Below are positions 1 through 9,288 of a stretch of DNA of 46,773 nucleotides, one piece after another. The translations under genes and the position numbers were made by a program. Each line of letters opens with the position of its first letter. Within the stretch, counting starts at the first letter, position 1. Source of the stretch: Aeriscardovia sp. (GTDB lineage: Bacteria; Actinomycetota; Actinomycetes; Actinomycetales; Bifidobacteriaceae); assembly GCA_017386585.1 (NCBI GenBank), contig JAFNPO010000042.1, positions 1-46,773 of the forward strand, read 5' to 3'. A model generated the notes under the pieces. The model saw nothing but the letters and a program-made list of their open reading frames with translations. It ran no database searches and was not told the origin of the DNA.

Positions 1-18
1 CGAGGCTCCAGCAAGACG

Positions 19-105
19 CGGATAGGGCGAGATTCGAACTCGCGGAGCCATGAATGACTCGCTGGTTTTCAGGACCAGTCCCATCGACCGCTCGGGCACC
101 TATCC
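19..105 (-). tRNA. tRNA-Ser, anticodon UGA
   Basis: Read on the minus strand this is a complete 87-nt tRNA with a long variable arm, as expected for serine. The 7-bp acceptor stem GGATAGG/CCTATCC pairs perfectly, the discriminator base is G, and the T arm is GCGAG-TTCGAAT-CTCGC. The anticodon stem CTGGT/ACCAG encloses the loop CCTGAAA, giving anticodon UGA, which decodes UCA and related Ser codons. CCA is not encoded, since the bases after the discriminator are CGT. Position 33 is C rather than the almost universal U. The gene lies 45 bases downstream of serS on the same strand, so the substrate tRNA and its synthetase are neighbours. Confidence 0.93.
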
Positions 106-150
106 ACTGAGCGCGCGCACTCGCTCACTATAACACAGGGGTCCAGGACC

Positions 151-1443
151 TCAGGACGTCACTTGACGGCATGTCGGTTCGATAATTTCCTGGCCGCCCA
201 TGTACGTGCGTAGAGCCTGCGGAATGATGACGCTACCATCCTTTTGCTGATGGTTCTCAAGGATAGCTACCAGCCAGCGGGTGGTCGCCAATGTGCCGTT
301 GAGAGTAGCACAAGCGGCGGCACTGCCGTCGTCTTTGCGATAGCGGATGTTGAGGCGCCGGGATTGGTATTCATCACAATTGGACGTGGACGTCAGCTCG
401 CGGTAACGATTTTGCGTCGGAACCCAAGCCTCGCAGTCAAACTTGCGGGATGCGGAAGAGCCGAGGTCGCCAGCGGCGGTGTCAATGACACGAAACGGCA
501 CCTCAACGCGGCCGAGCATCTCCTTCTCCATGCTCAGGAGCTGTTCGTGCATGTCGCGAGCCTCTTCCGGCTTGCAGTAAACGAACATTTCTACTTTGTA
601 GAACTGATGGACGCGGATGATGCCATGGGTGTCTTTGCCCGCGGCACCGGCCTCACGACGGTAGCAGGCAGACCAGCCCGCGTACTTCACTGGACCTTCA
701 GAGAAGTCGAGAATCTCGTTTTCGTGCATACCGGCGAGCGCCACTTCGGAGGTGCCGACCAGGTAGTCGTCTTCGGGGGCACGTAGGCGATAGATTTCGT
801 CGGAGTGCTGATTGAGGAAGCCGGTACCGCCCATGATTTCCGGGCGCACAAGCGTCGGAGTGATGGTCGGGATGAAGCCCTGGGAGCGTGCATAGTCGAA
901 GGCCATGGTGTGCAGCGCCACTTCCAGGCGGGCGATGTCGCCTTTGAGGAAGTAGAAACGGGAGCCGCCGACTTTGACGCCTCGCTTCATGTCAATACCG
1001 CCCGACAGCTCGCCAAGCGCGAGATGGTTCTTGGGTTCAAAGCCTTCAGCTGCGAAGTCACGAATTTTCCCGTGCTTCTCGCGGACGATGAAGTTATCCT
1101 CGCCGCCTTCCGGCGCTTCTGGCTCGATGATATTGGACAGCTGCCAGGCGGCAGCCTTATAGTCTTCGTCGGCCTTGTCGGCGTCAGCCTTGAACTTGTC
1201 GACCTTTTTGGAGAGCTGCTTCACTTGCGCAGCGGCGCCCGCTTTCTTTTCTCTCGGAGCGATGGCAATCTTCTTGCCAGCTGCTTTCTGGTCGGCTCGG
1301 GCGGACTCGTAGCGCTGCAGGGCGTCACGGCGAAGCTTGTCCAAGGCAAGTACTTCGTCGACCAGTTCGACGGACTCGCCACGCTTACGCTGGGACTCCC
1401 GAACCACGTCTGCATGGTCGCGAATGAACTGAATATCAAGCAT
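151..1443 (-). CDS. serS: Seryl-tRNA synthetase
   Basis: This 430-residue protein charges tRNA-Ser (and selenocysteine tRNA where present) with serine in the cytoplasm. It is a class II synthetase of normal length for actinobacteria. Residues 1-110 form the long helical tRNA-binding arm, starting MLDIQFIRDHADVVRESQ and rich in K, E and A. The catalytic part has motif 2 around YRREAGAAGKDTHGIIRVHQF and the ATP/serine pocket near TSTSNCDEYQSRR. The C-terminal motif 3 reads LNGTLATTRWLVAILEN, all typical of SerRS. A tRNA-Ser gene follows directly downstream. It is divergent from the lipid-kinase gene, with about 130 bases for two promoters between them. Nothing looks broken. Confidence 0.97.
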   Translation of the reverse strand: MLDIQFIRDHADVVRESQRKRGESVELVDEVLALDKLRRDALQRYESARADQKAAGKKIAIAPREKKAGAAAQVKQLSKKVDKFKADADKADEDYKAAAWQLSNIIEPEAPEGGEDNFIVREKHGKIRDFAAEGFEPKNHLALGELSGGIDMKRGVKVGGSRFYFLKGDIARLEVALHTMAFDYARSQGFIPTITPTLVRPEIMGGTGFLNQHSDEIYRLRAPEDDYLVGTSEVALAGMHENEILDFSEGPVKYAGWSACYRREAGAAGKDTHGIIRVHQFYKVEMFVYCKPEEARDMHEQLLSMEKEMLGRVEVPFRVIDTAAGDLGSSASRKFDCEAWVPTQNRYRELTSTSNCDEYQSRRLNIRYRKDDGSAAACATLNGTLATTRWLVAILENHQQKDGSVIIPQALRTYMGGQEIIEPTCRQVTS

Positions 1444-1573
1444 GAGGTCAGGTTACCGTTTTGTCCGGACGCTTCCGAACGTTTGCGCGAATGAGGAAAT
1501 CCAGGAACGATAGTGTCGGCAACGGCCGGGCGAACGATCCACGGGACATAATGGAGGGGTGGATGGGCGAACG

Positions 1574-2722
1574 ATGACTTGGTTGGCGACGACCGTCTTT
1601 CTCCTGTTACTGGTCGCACTGTTAGCCATTGGCATCGCTGTCCGTCACTTCCGGCGGCATCGGGCGCTCGAATCGACGCTCGGGGAGCGGCGAACTGACC
1701 CTGTTCGGTACGCTTTCGTCGTTAACCCCTCGAAACCGCACGCCGACGAGATTAAGGAGCATATCCGCCGGTTCTGCGAAGACCACGGCATCCACGACAT
1801 TCTCTTCATCGACACGCTGCTCGACAAGGATGGTTACACCTGCGGAAGAGAAGCTATCGCCGCCGGAGCGAATGTGGTCGTGGCCTGCGGAGGCGATGGC
1901 ACCGTCAGGACCGTGGCGACGGCTGTGGCTGGCACAGACTGTGCACTGGGTGTAATACCCATCGGGACAGCCAATCTCTTCGCCCGAAACCTCGGCATAC
2001 CCGTTGACGACCTGGACGAGGCTCTGCGCGTGGTCATCTCTCACGGCTCCCAGCGCGTCGACATGGGGTATCTGACGCTGATGGACTCCGATGAACCACA
2101 GCGAAGGCATGGCTTCCTCCTTATTAGCGGCATCGGCTTCGACGCTGCCATGATCGATTCGACGAACCCGAAACTGAAGAAAGCCATCGGCTGGATGGCC
2201 TATTTCGCCAGCGCCATTCGCCATCTCAACGCGAACCGGCACCATGGCACCATCGTCGTGCGCAAGGCCGACGGCACCATCGTCCAGTCCACCAACGCTC
2301 TGTTCCACACTTTTCTTATCGGTAATTGCGGCAGAATCCCAGTCGTCTCGCTCATGCCGCAGGCAGACTACGCGGATGGCCTGCTCGATTTTGCCCTCTT
2401 GGACGCCAAGGCCGGATTGTTAGGATGGACCGACCTGGCTAACGACCTACTCTACCAGACTATTACCGGTAAACCCGGCGGCAGCCCACTGACAATCAAC
2501 TCCAATATCGAAGAGACCCAAGGCGTTGAAGCTGAGCTGACCCTCGATAAGCCGGCTCTCGCCGAAGCTGACGGAGATGTCCTCGGCGTCACTCGGCACG
2601 CACATGTCGGCATTGACCGCCAGGCGCTTCTCGTACGCACACCACGGGGCATCCCTTCCCTGAAAAATCCCATCAGAATCCGGCATAATTCGGGGGAAAC
2701 TCACCAGCCCATGGCACAATGA
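1574..2722 (+). CDS. Diacylglycerol kinase family lipid kinase (YegS/DgkB-like)
   Basis: This is about 382 residues of the DAGK catalytic-domain family, which uses ATP to phosphorylate diacylglycerol or a related lipid at the inner membrane face. The N terminus is a single membrane segment (about residues 3-23, very hydrophobic L/V/A/I), followed by a basic stretch. The kinase domain starts at [15 protein letters not shown] and carries the nucleotide-binding signature [16 protein letters not shown] and then [21 protein letters not shown] 15 bases upstream (1559) is an alternative start; ATG at 1574 was preferred because GGATGGG lies at usable distance. Its stop overlaps the pgm start (ATGA), so the two are probably co-transcribed and translationally coupled. 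The exact lipid substrate cannot be read from sequence. Confidence 0.88.
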   Translation: MTWLATTVFLLLLVALLAIGIAVRHFRRHRALESTLGERRTDPVRYAFVVNPSKPHADEIKEHIRRFCEDHGIHDILFIDTLLDKDGYTCGREAIAAGANVVVACGGDGTVRTVATAVAGTDCALGVIPIGTANLFARNLGIPVDDLDEALRVVISHGSQRVDMGYLTLMDSDEPQRRHGFLLISGIGFDAAMIDSTNPKLKKAIGWMAYFASAIRHLNANRHHGTIVVRKADGTIVQSTNALFHTFLIGNCGRIPVVSLMPQADYADGLLDFALLDAKAGLLGWTDLANDLLYQTITGKPGGSPLTINSNIEETQGVEAELTLDKPALAEADGDVLGVTRHAHVGIDRQALLVRTPRGIPSLKNPIRIRHNSGETHQPMAQ

Positions 2723-4401
2723 GGGGCATGGTAGCAAAGAACGCGGGAATGCCCGCCACCCCCGATGATCTCATCGATGTCGACGAAGTCGTCAGCAAAT
2801 ACTATGACCTCGTTCCCGACCCATTCGTGACGGCCCAGCGCGTGTCCTTCGGCACTAGTGGCCACCGCGGCTCCAGTCTGAAAACGTCTTTCAACGAAGC
2901 ACACATCGTCTCCATCACGCAAGCGATCGTGGAAAATCGCGCCGCGCGCCACGTCACCGGTCCGCTCTACATCGGTCGTGACACCCACGCGCTGAGCCTG
3001 CCGGCCTTTAAGACAGCCCTCGAAGTGCTCGTCGCCTCCGGGGTGCGTGTGCGTATTGATTCGCGCAACGATTACACGCCGACGCCGACCGTGTCCCAAG
3101 CCGTCCTAACACATAACCGCGCCGTCGACGGCACGCAGCGCTTCAGTGGTGCGGACCTAGCCGACGGTATCGTCGTCACTCCGTCCCACAACCCGCCGAC
3201 CGACGGCGGCTTTAAATACGACAGTGTCAACGGCGGTCCGGCCGACACCACCATAACCGACGCCATCGCGCGACGCTCCAACGAGATTCTGCCGCAGTGG
3301 CAGTCCGTGGCGCGTGTACCCTTCGAGAAAGCGATTATCTCTGACCTGGTGGAACGCTTCGACTTTCGCAAGCACTACGTGGATGACCTTGCCAATGTTA
3401 TTGACTTCGACGCCATCCGCACCTCCGGCGTGCGCCTGGGCATCGACCCGCTGGGGGGAGCCAGTGTGCACTACTGGCCGCTCATCGCCGAGCAGTACGG
3501 TATCAACCTCCAGCTCGTTAATGACACAATCGATCAACGTTGGGCCTTTATGACCGTCGACCACGACGGCAAGATCCGCATGGACCCGAGCTCCCAGTAC
3601 GCTATGAAAGGCCTCGTTGACCGTCTCAACAACGGCGCATGGGACAAGTATGACCTCGTGGGCGGAACCGACCCGGACGCTGACCGTCACGGTATTGTCT
3701 GTCCAGGCTGGGGGGTCATGAATCCGAACCATTACCTCGCTGTATGCGTCGAATACCTCTTCGGCGGTAACCGTCCGGGCTGGCCACAAGGCGCGGGCGT
3801 GGGTAAAACACTCGTCAGCTCCTCGCTCATCGACCGCGTGGCGGCGGCCATTCACGCTCCTCTCTACGAGGTGCCGGTCGGCTTCAAGTGGTTCGTCGAC
3901 CCGCTGCTGGACGGTGCCATCGGCTTTGGCGGTGAAGAGAGCTCCGGAATGAGCTTCCTGCGCAAGGATGGTCGCATCTGGACGACTGACAAGGACGGTC
4001 TTATCCCCGACCTGCTCGCCGCGGAAATTACTGCTAAGACTGGCAAAGACCCGGCGCAGCTGCACCAGGAACAGATCGCATGCTTCGGCGAAAGCTGGTA
4101 CAAGCGCGTCGATACCCCCTGCACGCTCGAGCAGAAGGCACGTCTCAAGAAGCTCTCCGGCGCCAGCGTAGCCGCCGATACCCTTGCTGGTGAAGCTATC
4201 GACGCCAAGCTCACTGTCGCCCCGGGGGACAAAGCGCCGATTGGAGGCCTTAAGGTAACAACCAAAGACAACTGGTTTGCTGCCCGGCCGTCCGGCACAG
4301 AGAACATCTACAAAATCTACGCCGAGTCCTTCGAGTCGCCGGAAGCGCTGAATGCCGTTCTGTCTGATGCGAACGCCATCGTGAACGCCGCGCTACAGTG
4401 A
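2719..4401 (+). CDS. pgm: Phosphoglucomutase, alpha-D-glucose phosphate-specific
   Basis: This 560-residue enzyme interconverts glucose 1-phosphate and glucose 6-phosphate, linking glycogen and sugar-nucleotide synthesis to the bifid shunt. All family signatures are visible: the phosphoserine loop [15 protein letters not shown], the metal-binding [11 protein letters not shown], the sugar-specificity loop [12 protein letters not shown] and the C-terminal phosphate loop [14 protein letters not shown]. Length matches bifidobacterial Pgm. The first ATG (2719) overlaps the stop of the lipid kinase; a second in-frame ATG at 2728 is an alternative start, preceded by GAGGGG. The gene ends convergently with the acyltransferase across a strong GC-rich hairpin. 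Confidence 0.96.
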   Translation: MRGMVAKNAGMPATPDDLIDVDEVVSKYYDLVPDPFVTAQRVSFGTSGHRGSSLKTSFNEAHIVSITQAIVENRAARHVTGPLYIGRDTHALSLPAFKTALEVLVASGVRVRIDSRNDYTPTPTVSQAVLTHNRAVDGTQRFSGADLADGIVVTPSHNPPTDGGFKYDSVNGGPADTTITDAIARRSNEILPQWQSVARVPFEKAIISDLVERFDFRKHYVDDLANVIDFDAIRTSGVRLGIDPLGGASVHYWPLIAEQYGINLQLVNDTIDQRWAFMTVDHDGKIRMDPSSQYAMKGLVDRLNNGAWDKYDLVGGTDPDADRHGIVCPGWGVMNPNHYLAVCVEYLFGGNRPGWPQGAGVGKTLVSSSLIDRVAAAIHAPLYEVPVGFKWFVDPLLDGAIGFGGEESSGMSFLRKDGRIWTTDKDGLIPDLLAAEITAKTGKDPAQLHQEQIACFGESWYKRVDTPCTLEQKARLKKLSGASVAADTLAGEAIDAKLTVAPGDKAPIGGLKVTTKDNWFAARPSGTENIYKIYAESFESPEALNAVLSDANAIVNAALQ

Positions 4402-4487
4402 ACCGGAAAACGGACGCGCGAACTGTTCGGAATCGCTGAACGCCGACAATCCATTCCGATGACAACAGCTTGGCGCTTCGAGAGCCA

Positions 4488-4519
4488 GGGGGAGGAAGGG
4501 ACTTTCGCCCTCCTTCCCC
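4488..4519. terminator. GC-rich hairpin between convergent pgm and acyltransferase
   Basis: The arms GGGGGAGGAAGGG and CCCTCCTTCCCC pair around the loop ACTTTCG, with one G-T pair and one bulged A. It sits in the 144 bases between two convergent stops. There is no good T run on either side, so a factor-independent terminator function is plausible but unproven. Confidence 0.4.
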
Positions 4520-4545
4520 GCCGCTTCACCTTGCGGACCCTTCTC

Positions 4546-5724
4546 TCAGACACCCTGTTTCACGGTTACTCTCCGCTCCTGCGACAGCTCCACTGGCACG
4601 CCGAAGATTTTCTGTAGCGGCTTCCACCGGTCGTTGAGCAGTGAAACGAGCGTCCCGGCTGTCAGATGGATAATGATGAGCAAGTAGAACGACAGCACGT
4701 TCGGCATGATGAACGGCACGACGCGATAGAGCAGATATGTTCCGCCGAGATTGATAAGCAGAATGTGCACCACCAGGAAGATAAGCGAGTTGCGCCCGAA
4801 GAAGGTCAGCAGGTTAGCAACTGGCCGGACAAAGTGCACTAGGTAGCGCGAGATTTGCATGACAGCTAGGGTCGCGGGAAGAGCAGCGAAGAAGCCGAGC
4901 CAGTGCGGATCAGCATCGTCGATGACCATGTTGACGAAGTAGCGGAAGTGATACATCACCGCAGAGATGGCTAAGAAGGTGAGAAACAGGAAAACGTTCA
5001 TATCTTTGGCGAAGAAATTGAAGCGTCGCAGCACATGTCCAAGGTACAAGTAGAACAGCGAGAACAGGGCCGTGGAAATGTTTAGGGGCAGTAGACCGAT
5101 GATCGGCAGCAGCGCGTGTGCTCCGTACGCCACGCCGAAGGTTGCCAGTAGCAGTAGACCCATCGTCAGCCATTGTGGAACGCCCTCCAGCATCAGGGCC
5201 TCAAGTTTGAGGATTCCGTAGCCGGCGAGCAGCGACCAGAACAGCGCTTCGAGGAACCAGATAGCGCCGATCCAGGTGACCTGCGGAAACATGGAGCCCT
5301 GTGGGGCGCCGTAACCAAGCAACCCGGCTTCGAATGCGTCCAACGGACTGCGGTAGATGGTCGGCGGCAGGCAGTGGCCTCGCATCCCCAGCAGTAGTAG
5401 CACGACGAGGAACATAACGGCCGACGCGAATGCGAATGGGTAGAGCAGGCGCTGCGCCTTGGATTTGACGAACTGGCCAAAGGGCCGTTTCACGCTGAGG
5501 AAGTACCCGGCGATGAGAAAAAAGATCGGCACGTGGTATAGAAAGACAAACGCCACAATACGCTGCGTATTGTATGACGCCTCGGCGGCCAGATGACCGA
5601 CAATGATTGACAGGATACCAATGCCTTTGGCCACGTCGATAGCTTCAATGCGTCTTTTAGGAGGCGTCGCCCCCGCTTTGCTAATCGTTTGCTGCTGTGA
5701 CACGGTGGCGCCTTTCCGTCGCAT
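4546..5724 (-). CDS. Acyltransferase-3 family membrane protein
   Basis: This is about 392 residues of the acyltransferase 3 family: integral membrane enzymes that transfer acyl groups to sugars or other cell-surface molecules. The N-terminal signature is clear: RIEAIDVAKGIGILSIIVGH (the catalytic-type His lies in this first segment), then FLYHVPIFFLIAGYFLS, which matches the family's FxFxxPxFFxxSGY-like block. About ten hydrophobic segments follow to the C terminus. The ATG at 5724 was chosen because GAAAGGT precedes it; a longer frame begins at 5760. It stands alone, convergent with pgm. The acceptor (exopolysaccharide, teichoic-type polymer, peptidoglycan) cannot be told from the sequence. 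Confidence 0.85.
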   Translation of the reverse strand: MRRKGATVSQQQTISKAGATPPKRRIEAIDVAKGIGILSIIVGHLAAEASYNTQRIVAFVFLYHVPIFFLIAGYFLSVKRPFGQFVKSKAQRLLYPFAFASAVMFLVVLLLLGMRGHCLPPTIYRSPLDAFEAGLLGYGAPQGSMFPQVTWIGAIWFLEALFWSLLAGYGILKLEALMLEGVPQWLTMGLLLLATFGVAYGAHALLPIIGLLPLNISTALFSLFYLYLGHVLRRFNFFAKDMNVFLFLTFLAISAVMYHFRYFVNMVIDDADPHWLGFFAALPATLAVMQISRYLVHFVRPVANLLTFFGRNSLIFLVVHILLINLGGTYLLYRVVPFIMPNVLSFYLLIIIHLTAGTLVSLLNDRWKPLQKIFGVPVELSQERRVTVKQGV

Positions 5725-7542
5725 ACATACCTTTCGGCAACCTACCTGGCGAATTAACACCGGTAACGGCCTTTTTCAGGAATGCTCACACAAACATCAA
5801 GAGCACGGATAAAAGCCGACAATCGGTTTCGCATCGCGACGACGGCTGCGATAGCCGCCCACAGCAGCGTGTCGAGGTCAGGTTCGACCAGTGCGCGGAC
5901 TAGTAGCGATCGACAGCCGATGCCGTACACACCCATATGGACTCGCGACTTGTACCCCATCGAAGCAAGTGTAGCCAATTATCTGCAGGACCACCGGCTA
6001 GAAACCGTCCCACAAATTTATCAGCTGCGAACCACCACGCCTAGCAGCCATCGTGTACTGAACGGCGAGGTCGTTGAGGTCCCAGGGCCACGAAGTCGCA
6101 AACAGGCAGCGGTTTCTGAGTGCGGATAACCTCTGACGATCAATAAGCCATGGCAGCACCTTGGGGTCTATCAGCCAGCTTCGTCGTCAGTAGCGGGCTT
6201 GAAGCCATGAATATGGCAGAAATCAGCTCCAGTGGCGTGGCCGATGTCAGCAAGCGCAGAGATGCGAGTCCCTTCCCCGCAGCAAGTTGCCCACGTCGGA
6301 TACGGGTTAGCTTCCTTCCTGATTGCTGAGGGCCAGAAGCTTGCCAGCCCGCGCAACAAGCAGCGATCTTCGCAGCGCGATGAGATCCTGGCAGCTGATC
6401 CACGAAAGTGTGGCTCCGGCAGATGAGGCGATCACGCACGCAGCTGAGGTCGGGGACACCTTCGATCAATCGGCGAACAACGCGCCGAAGTAGGCAGTTC
6501 CAGAGTCTGTCGGCTCTTAGATGAAGTTCGTGATCAACTCCCGGAGATTGAGGAGCGTGAACGGCGATGAACCATCGTTTTGTGTCAAGCCAGAACAGGC
6601 TGGCGCCGCTGCGGGAGACGACTTAGATACCGCCGCGGCCAACAAAGAACACAATCGCTGGAATCATAACAACCATGGCTAGGAACGTTACGAACATCGA
6701 TTACACGCTGTGGGCGGGGATCTCCTTGAGACCCTCCACGACGATCATCACTATCGGAATATCAGCAGTGGCAAAACATGTTCTTGCTCTAGCCGCTTGG
6801 ACTAAAGTGGGATATTGTGCACGTTGGCTGCCGTGCCGGACTGCATTTTTGAGCACGGCGTTGAGGGCGTACGCTAATCTTTGGCCGCGGACAGATCCTC
6901 GAATCTAAGAAAGCTCGAGACACTCGGGGTCGCCATGACGATTGAAGTTCAGCCAAAGTTGATCTTGAGTTTCTCGGGAACGTTGTACGCAATCGTCAAT
7001 GGCAGGAAGTAGAACACTGCTCCGAGATTGTTCCAACGAGCAACTGTCCGATCGGTGAGATTTTAGCGTTCGTATCCGCCAGTCCGAGCGGCTGGAACAG
7101 ACTCACTGACGAGGGATGTGCCCAACACTACGCCTGGAATTGGCCCAAATCGGTCAGAGATGTATTCAAAGTGCTGGTAGGGTCCTTGTCGTGGACGGCG
7201 GCTTTGACTTCGGCGTTATTCCTGCACGCCCCATCGCATCGTCTTGGGTCGGCGCTAGTGGCCACTGTGCGGCAGCACGCTCAACACTTCGGAAATCCTA
7301 CTGAAAGCTGCGCCGGTCGACCTTGCCTGCGCCGTGTAGTTTGAAGCGCGAGCACGCACTGCAACATCATGGTGGGTCCATGTTACCTTAGTGGCATAAA
7401 AAGACCCGAGAAACGAGCAATGTGGACTATGGTTCCCTAGGTACCGTCTCATGCGAGCCATATCCCCTGTTCGCGGGGAACTTCATCTTTCCTGCTCATG
7501 GGTCCCCTCCGTCTCCCCCGCTGTGAGCCGTACAGTGGAAGC
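5725..7542. other. Gene-poor decayed region
   Basis: About 1.8 kb without an intact gene. All frames are short and switch phase. Between about 5780 and 6500 there are short protein-like fragments on the minus strand that could not be placed in a family. Between 6623 and 7035 there is a membrane-transporter remnant, listed separately. From about 7040 to the RNase HI start no support was seen for a gene, RNA or repeat. The stretch looks like a former accessory locus eroded by point mutations and deletions. Confidence 0.6.
6623..7035 (-). pseudogene. Remnant of an integral-membrane transporter (family uncertain)
   Basis: On the minus strand one frame reads AVFYFLPLTIAYNVPEKLKI near 7022-6960. 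Another reads TADIPIVMIVVEGLKEIP, then an internal TAA, then FVTFLAMVVMIPAIVFFVGR and GGI before a TAA at 6623-6625. The last piece looks like the C-terminal membrane helix of a transporter. The first piece is reminiscent of a PTS EIIC block, but the match is too short to assign. Several stops and frameshifts separate the pieces, so no functional product is expected. The identification as a transporter is inference from hydrophobicity. Confidence 0.4.
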
Positions 7543-9006
7543 ATGACAGCAGCGAACAGCAAACAGTACACGGACATTGTTTCCACCGATGGCAGCGCCC
7601 TGCGCAATCCCAACGGCCCCATGGGTTGGGGATGGATCAACCACGCAACCGGCGCACACGACGCCGGCGGTGCCAACAACGGCACGAACCAGATCGGCGA
7701 ACTGTGCGCGGTTCTCGAGGCCTTGCGCCATCACCATGACAGCGCGCACCTCCTTATCGAGTCAGACTCTCAGTACGCCATCAATTGCTCCAGTATCTGG
7801 ATCCAGGGCTGGAAGCGCAACGATTGGAAAAACTCACAGAAAAAGCTCGTCAAGAATGTTGCCCTTATCAAGGCTATTGACTGGGAAATAACCAACCGCC
7901 CGGGGACTGTCAGCTTCAAGTGGGTCAAAGGTCACGCGGGCAACAAGTTCAACGAAATTGTCGATAAGCTAGCTCACGGCTACTCTTCTGCCGTCGAAGC
8001 GGGGACAAAGCCGGCGCGCATGCCCCTCGAGGGCTGGCAAGCGCTTCTTGACTCGCCGTACCGACAGGGCCTGGCCGTGCCGCCAGAGGTGCTTCGACAG
8101 GTCGCAGCGCTGAAGCCGAACAAGACAACGAGAACGACAGCTTCTGTCCGACACTCATACGCCCACCAGCCAGGCAGCCAGTCGTCACGCAGCTCCATCA
8201 CGGGATCCGACCAGTGCTCGGTTCGGAGCGCTGCTACCCTGAAAGGGGAAACCGTCGCTCGTTGTTGGACGCAAGGAGGCATCATGGACGACGCAATTCG
8301 AAACGAGGTGAGGACAGCGCAGGACGTGCTGAAAAAGGAAGCAGGCATCGCCGCTGCGGAACTCGTCAAACCAGGCATGACCGTCGGATTGGGAACTGGA
8401 TCCACCGTGCGTTACTTGGTCGACGAACTTGGGCGCCGTCATCAAGAGGAAGGCCTAGACATCATCGGCGTGACCACATCTCGGCGCACGAGCCGGCAGG
8501 CGCAGAGCTATGGTATCCGTATCGTTGGCATCGACGACGTCGGGCGTCTAGACCTCACTATCGACGGCGCTGACCAGGTCGACGCAAACTTTAACGGCAT
8601 CAAAGGTGGCGGAGCGGCACTGCTGTGGGAGAAAATCGTGGCCGTCAACTCCGACCACTACGTGTGGATTGTTGACCGCTCCAAGCTCTGCGACGAGATC
8701 GGTGCTTTCCCGCTGCCAGTCGAGGTCGTCCCCTTCGGCGCGCGGCACGTCGTTTCCCACTTTCGTGAGCGCGGCTACGAGCCAGTCCTTCGAACAGGCG
8801 AGGACGGGATGCTGATTCACACCGACGAGAACAATTATATCGTCGACCTGCATCTGGGCCACATCGACCATCCGAGCGAACTAGCGCAGGACCTTATCTC
8901 CACTGTCGGCGTAGTGGAGCACGGCTTGTTTCTGAACATGGTAGACGAGGTTATCGTCGGCAATCCCGGAAGGCCAACCGTCCTCGTCAACCCGTTCAAG
9001 CGCTGA
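7543..9006 (+). CDS. rnhA: RNase HI domain read in frame into ribose-5-phosphate isomerase
   Basis: One uninterrupted frame of 487 residues joins two enzymes. Residues 1 to about 150 are RNase HI, which cuts the RNA strand of RNA-DNA hybrids. The carboxylates and histidine of the active site are present: D16 (STDGSA), E53 (IGELCAV), D75 (ESDSQYA), H131 (KGHAGN) and D141. Residues 150-205 are an extension that may still be native. Residues about 205-247 are S/T/R/Q-rich and look like translated intergenic DNA, with no stop codon. RpiA starts at M248, with its own strong ribosome binding site. The ATG at 7543 was preferred to an upstream ATG at 7498 because GTGGAAGC precedes it. Either a genuine fusion or an RNase H whose stop codon was lost. 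Confidence 0.8.
   Translation: MTAANSKQYTDIVSTDGSALRNPNGPMGWGWINHATGAHDAGGANNGTNQIGELCAVLEALRHHHDSAHLLIESDSQYAINCSSIWIQGWKRNDWKNSQKKLVKNVALIKAIDWEITNRPGTVSFKWVKGHAGNKFNEIVDKLAHGYSSAVEAGTKPARMPLEGWQALLDSPYRQGLAVPPEVLRQVAALKPNKTTRTTASVRHSYAHQPGSQSSRSSITGSDQCSVRSAATLKGETVARCWTQGGIMDDAIRNEVRTAQDVLKKEAGIAAAELVKPGMTVGLGTGSTVRYLVDELGRRHQEEGLDIIGVTTSRRTSRQAQSYGIRIVGIDDVGRLDLTIDGADQVDANFNGIKGGGAALLWEKIVAVNSDHYVWIVDRSKLCDEIGAFPLPVEVVPFGARHVVSHFRERGYEPVLRTGEDGMLIHTDENNYIVDLHLGHIDHPSELAQDLISTVGVVEHGLFLNMVDEVIVGNPGRPTVLVNPFKR
8284..9006 (+). CDS. rpiA: Ribose-5-phosphate isomerase A
   Basis: This 240-residue type A isomerase interconverts ribose 5-phosphate and ribulose 5-phosphate in the pentose phosphate part of the bifid shunt. 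Signatures are GLGTGSTVRYLVDEL (phosphate loop), TIDGADQVDANFNGIKGGGA (the catalytic DGAD-KGGG block, with Q where E is usual after DGAD) and VDRSKLCDEIG. Length is normal for RpiA counted from this ATG. AAGGAGG ends four bases before the ATG, so independent initiation here is very likely even though the frame is open far upstream. It is followed by a very strong bidirectional terminator. Confidence 0.93.
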   Translation: MDDAIRNEVRTAQDVLKKEAGIAAAELVKPGMTVGLGTGSTVRYLVDELGRRHQEEGLDIIGVTTSRRTSRQAQSYGIRIVGIDDVGRLDLTIDGADQVDANFNGIKGGGAALLWEKIVAVNSDHYVWIVDRSKLCDEIGAFPLPVEVVPFGARHVVSHFRERGYEPVLRTGEDGMLIHTDENNYIVDLHLGHIDHPSELAQDLISTVGVVEHGLFLNMVDEVIVGNPGRPTVLVNPFKR

Positions 9007-9039
9007 GACAGATGCCCCGTCATCTGCCCTAATGGTATA

Positions 9040-9086
9040 AAAATCCTCTGCGGCTCCTGCATTCTGCAGGAGCCGCAGAGGATTTT
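9040..9086. terminator. Bidirectional intrinsic terminator between rpiA and bS22 gene
   Basis: A perfect 22-bp stem with a 3-base loop: AAAATCCTCTGCGGCTCC (continuing TGCA), loop TTC, then the exact complement ending GATTTT. The A run on the left and T run on the right let it end transcripts from both convergent genes. Confidence 0.93.
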
Positions 9087-9106
9087 CTGAGCTTTTCGAC
9101 TAAGAC

Positions 9107-9199
9107 TCATTTATTGCGCTGATGGCGGGTTTTACGAAGCATTTTGCGATGCTTTTTCTTACTCATGCGCTTGCGGCGCTTCTTGATGACTGATCCCAT
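9107..9199 (-). CDS. 30S ribosomal protein bS22 (AURKAIP1/COX24 family)
   Basis: A 30-residue, extremely basic protein, [20 protein letters not shown] followed by [10 protein letters not shown]. This is the short actinobacterial ribosomal protein bS22, related to the mitochondrial AURKAIP1/COX24 domain, that sits in the small subunit near the decoding region. The start has a perfect GGAGG located six bases before the ATG. It is monocistronic, ends at the strong bidirectional terminator shared with rpiA, and is followed upstream by an unrelated membrane-anchored protein gene. Such short genes are often missed by annotation. Confidence 0.93.
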   Translation of the reverse strand: MGSVIKKRRKRMSKKKHRKMLRKTRHQRNK

Positions 9200-9288
9200 A
9201 ACGGACCTCCAATCTTTACCGACAACGACTACAAAAAGTCAACCACCGCGTAATGGTACTCCTTTTGCGGGACTCACGCTCGGCATTG

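Noticed and set aside
805..1494. Long open frame on the plus strand opposite serS (229 codons)
   Set aside because: Antisense to a well-supported gene and arises from its codon bias; no ribosome binding site, no recognisable family.
3157..4065. Long open frame on the minus strand opposite pgm (302 codons)
   Set aside because: Antisense to pgm, whose motifs are intact; the frame mirrors its GC-rich third positions.
6140..6480. Possible transposase remnant on the minus strand
   Set aside because: Weak resemblance only; no inverted repeats, target duplication or catalytic motif was found.
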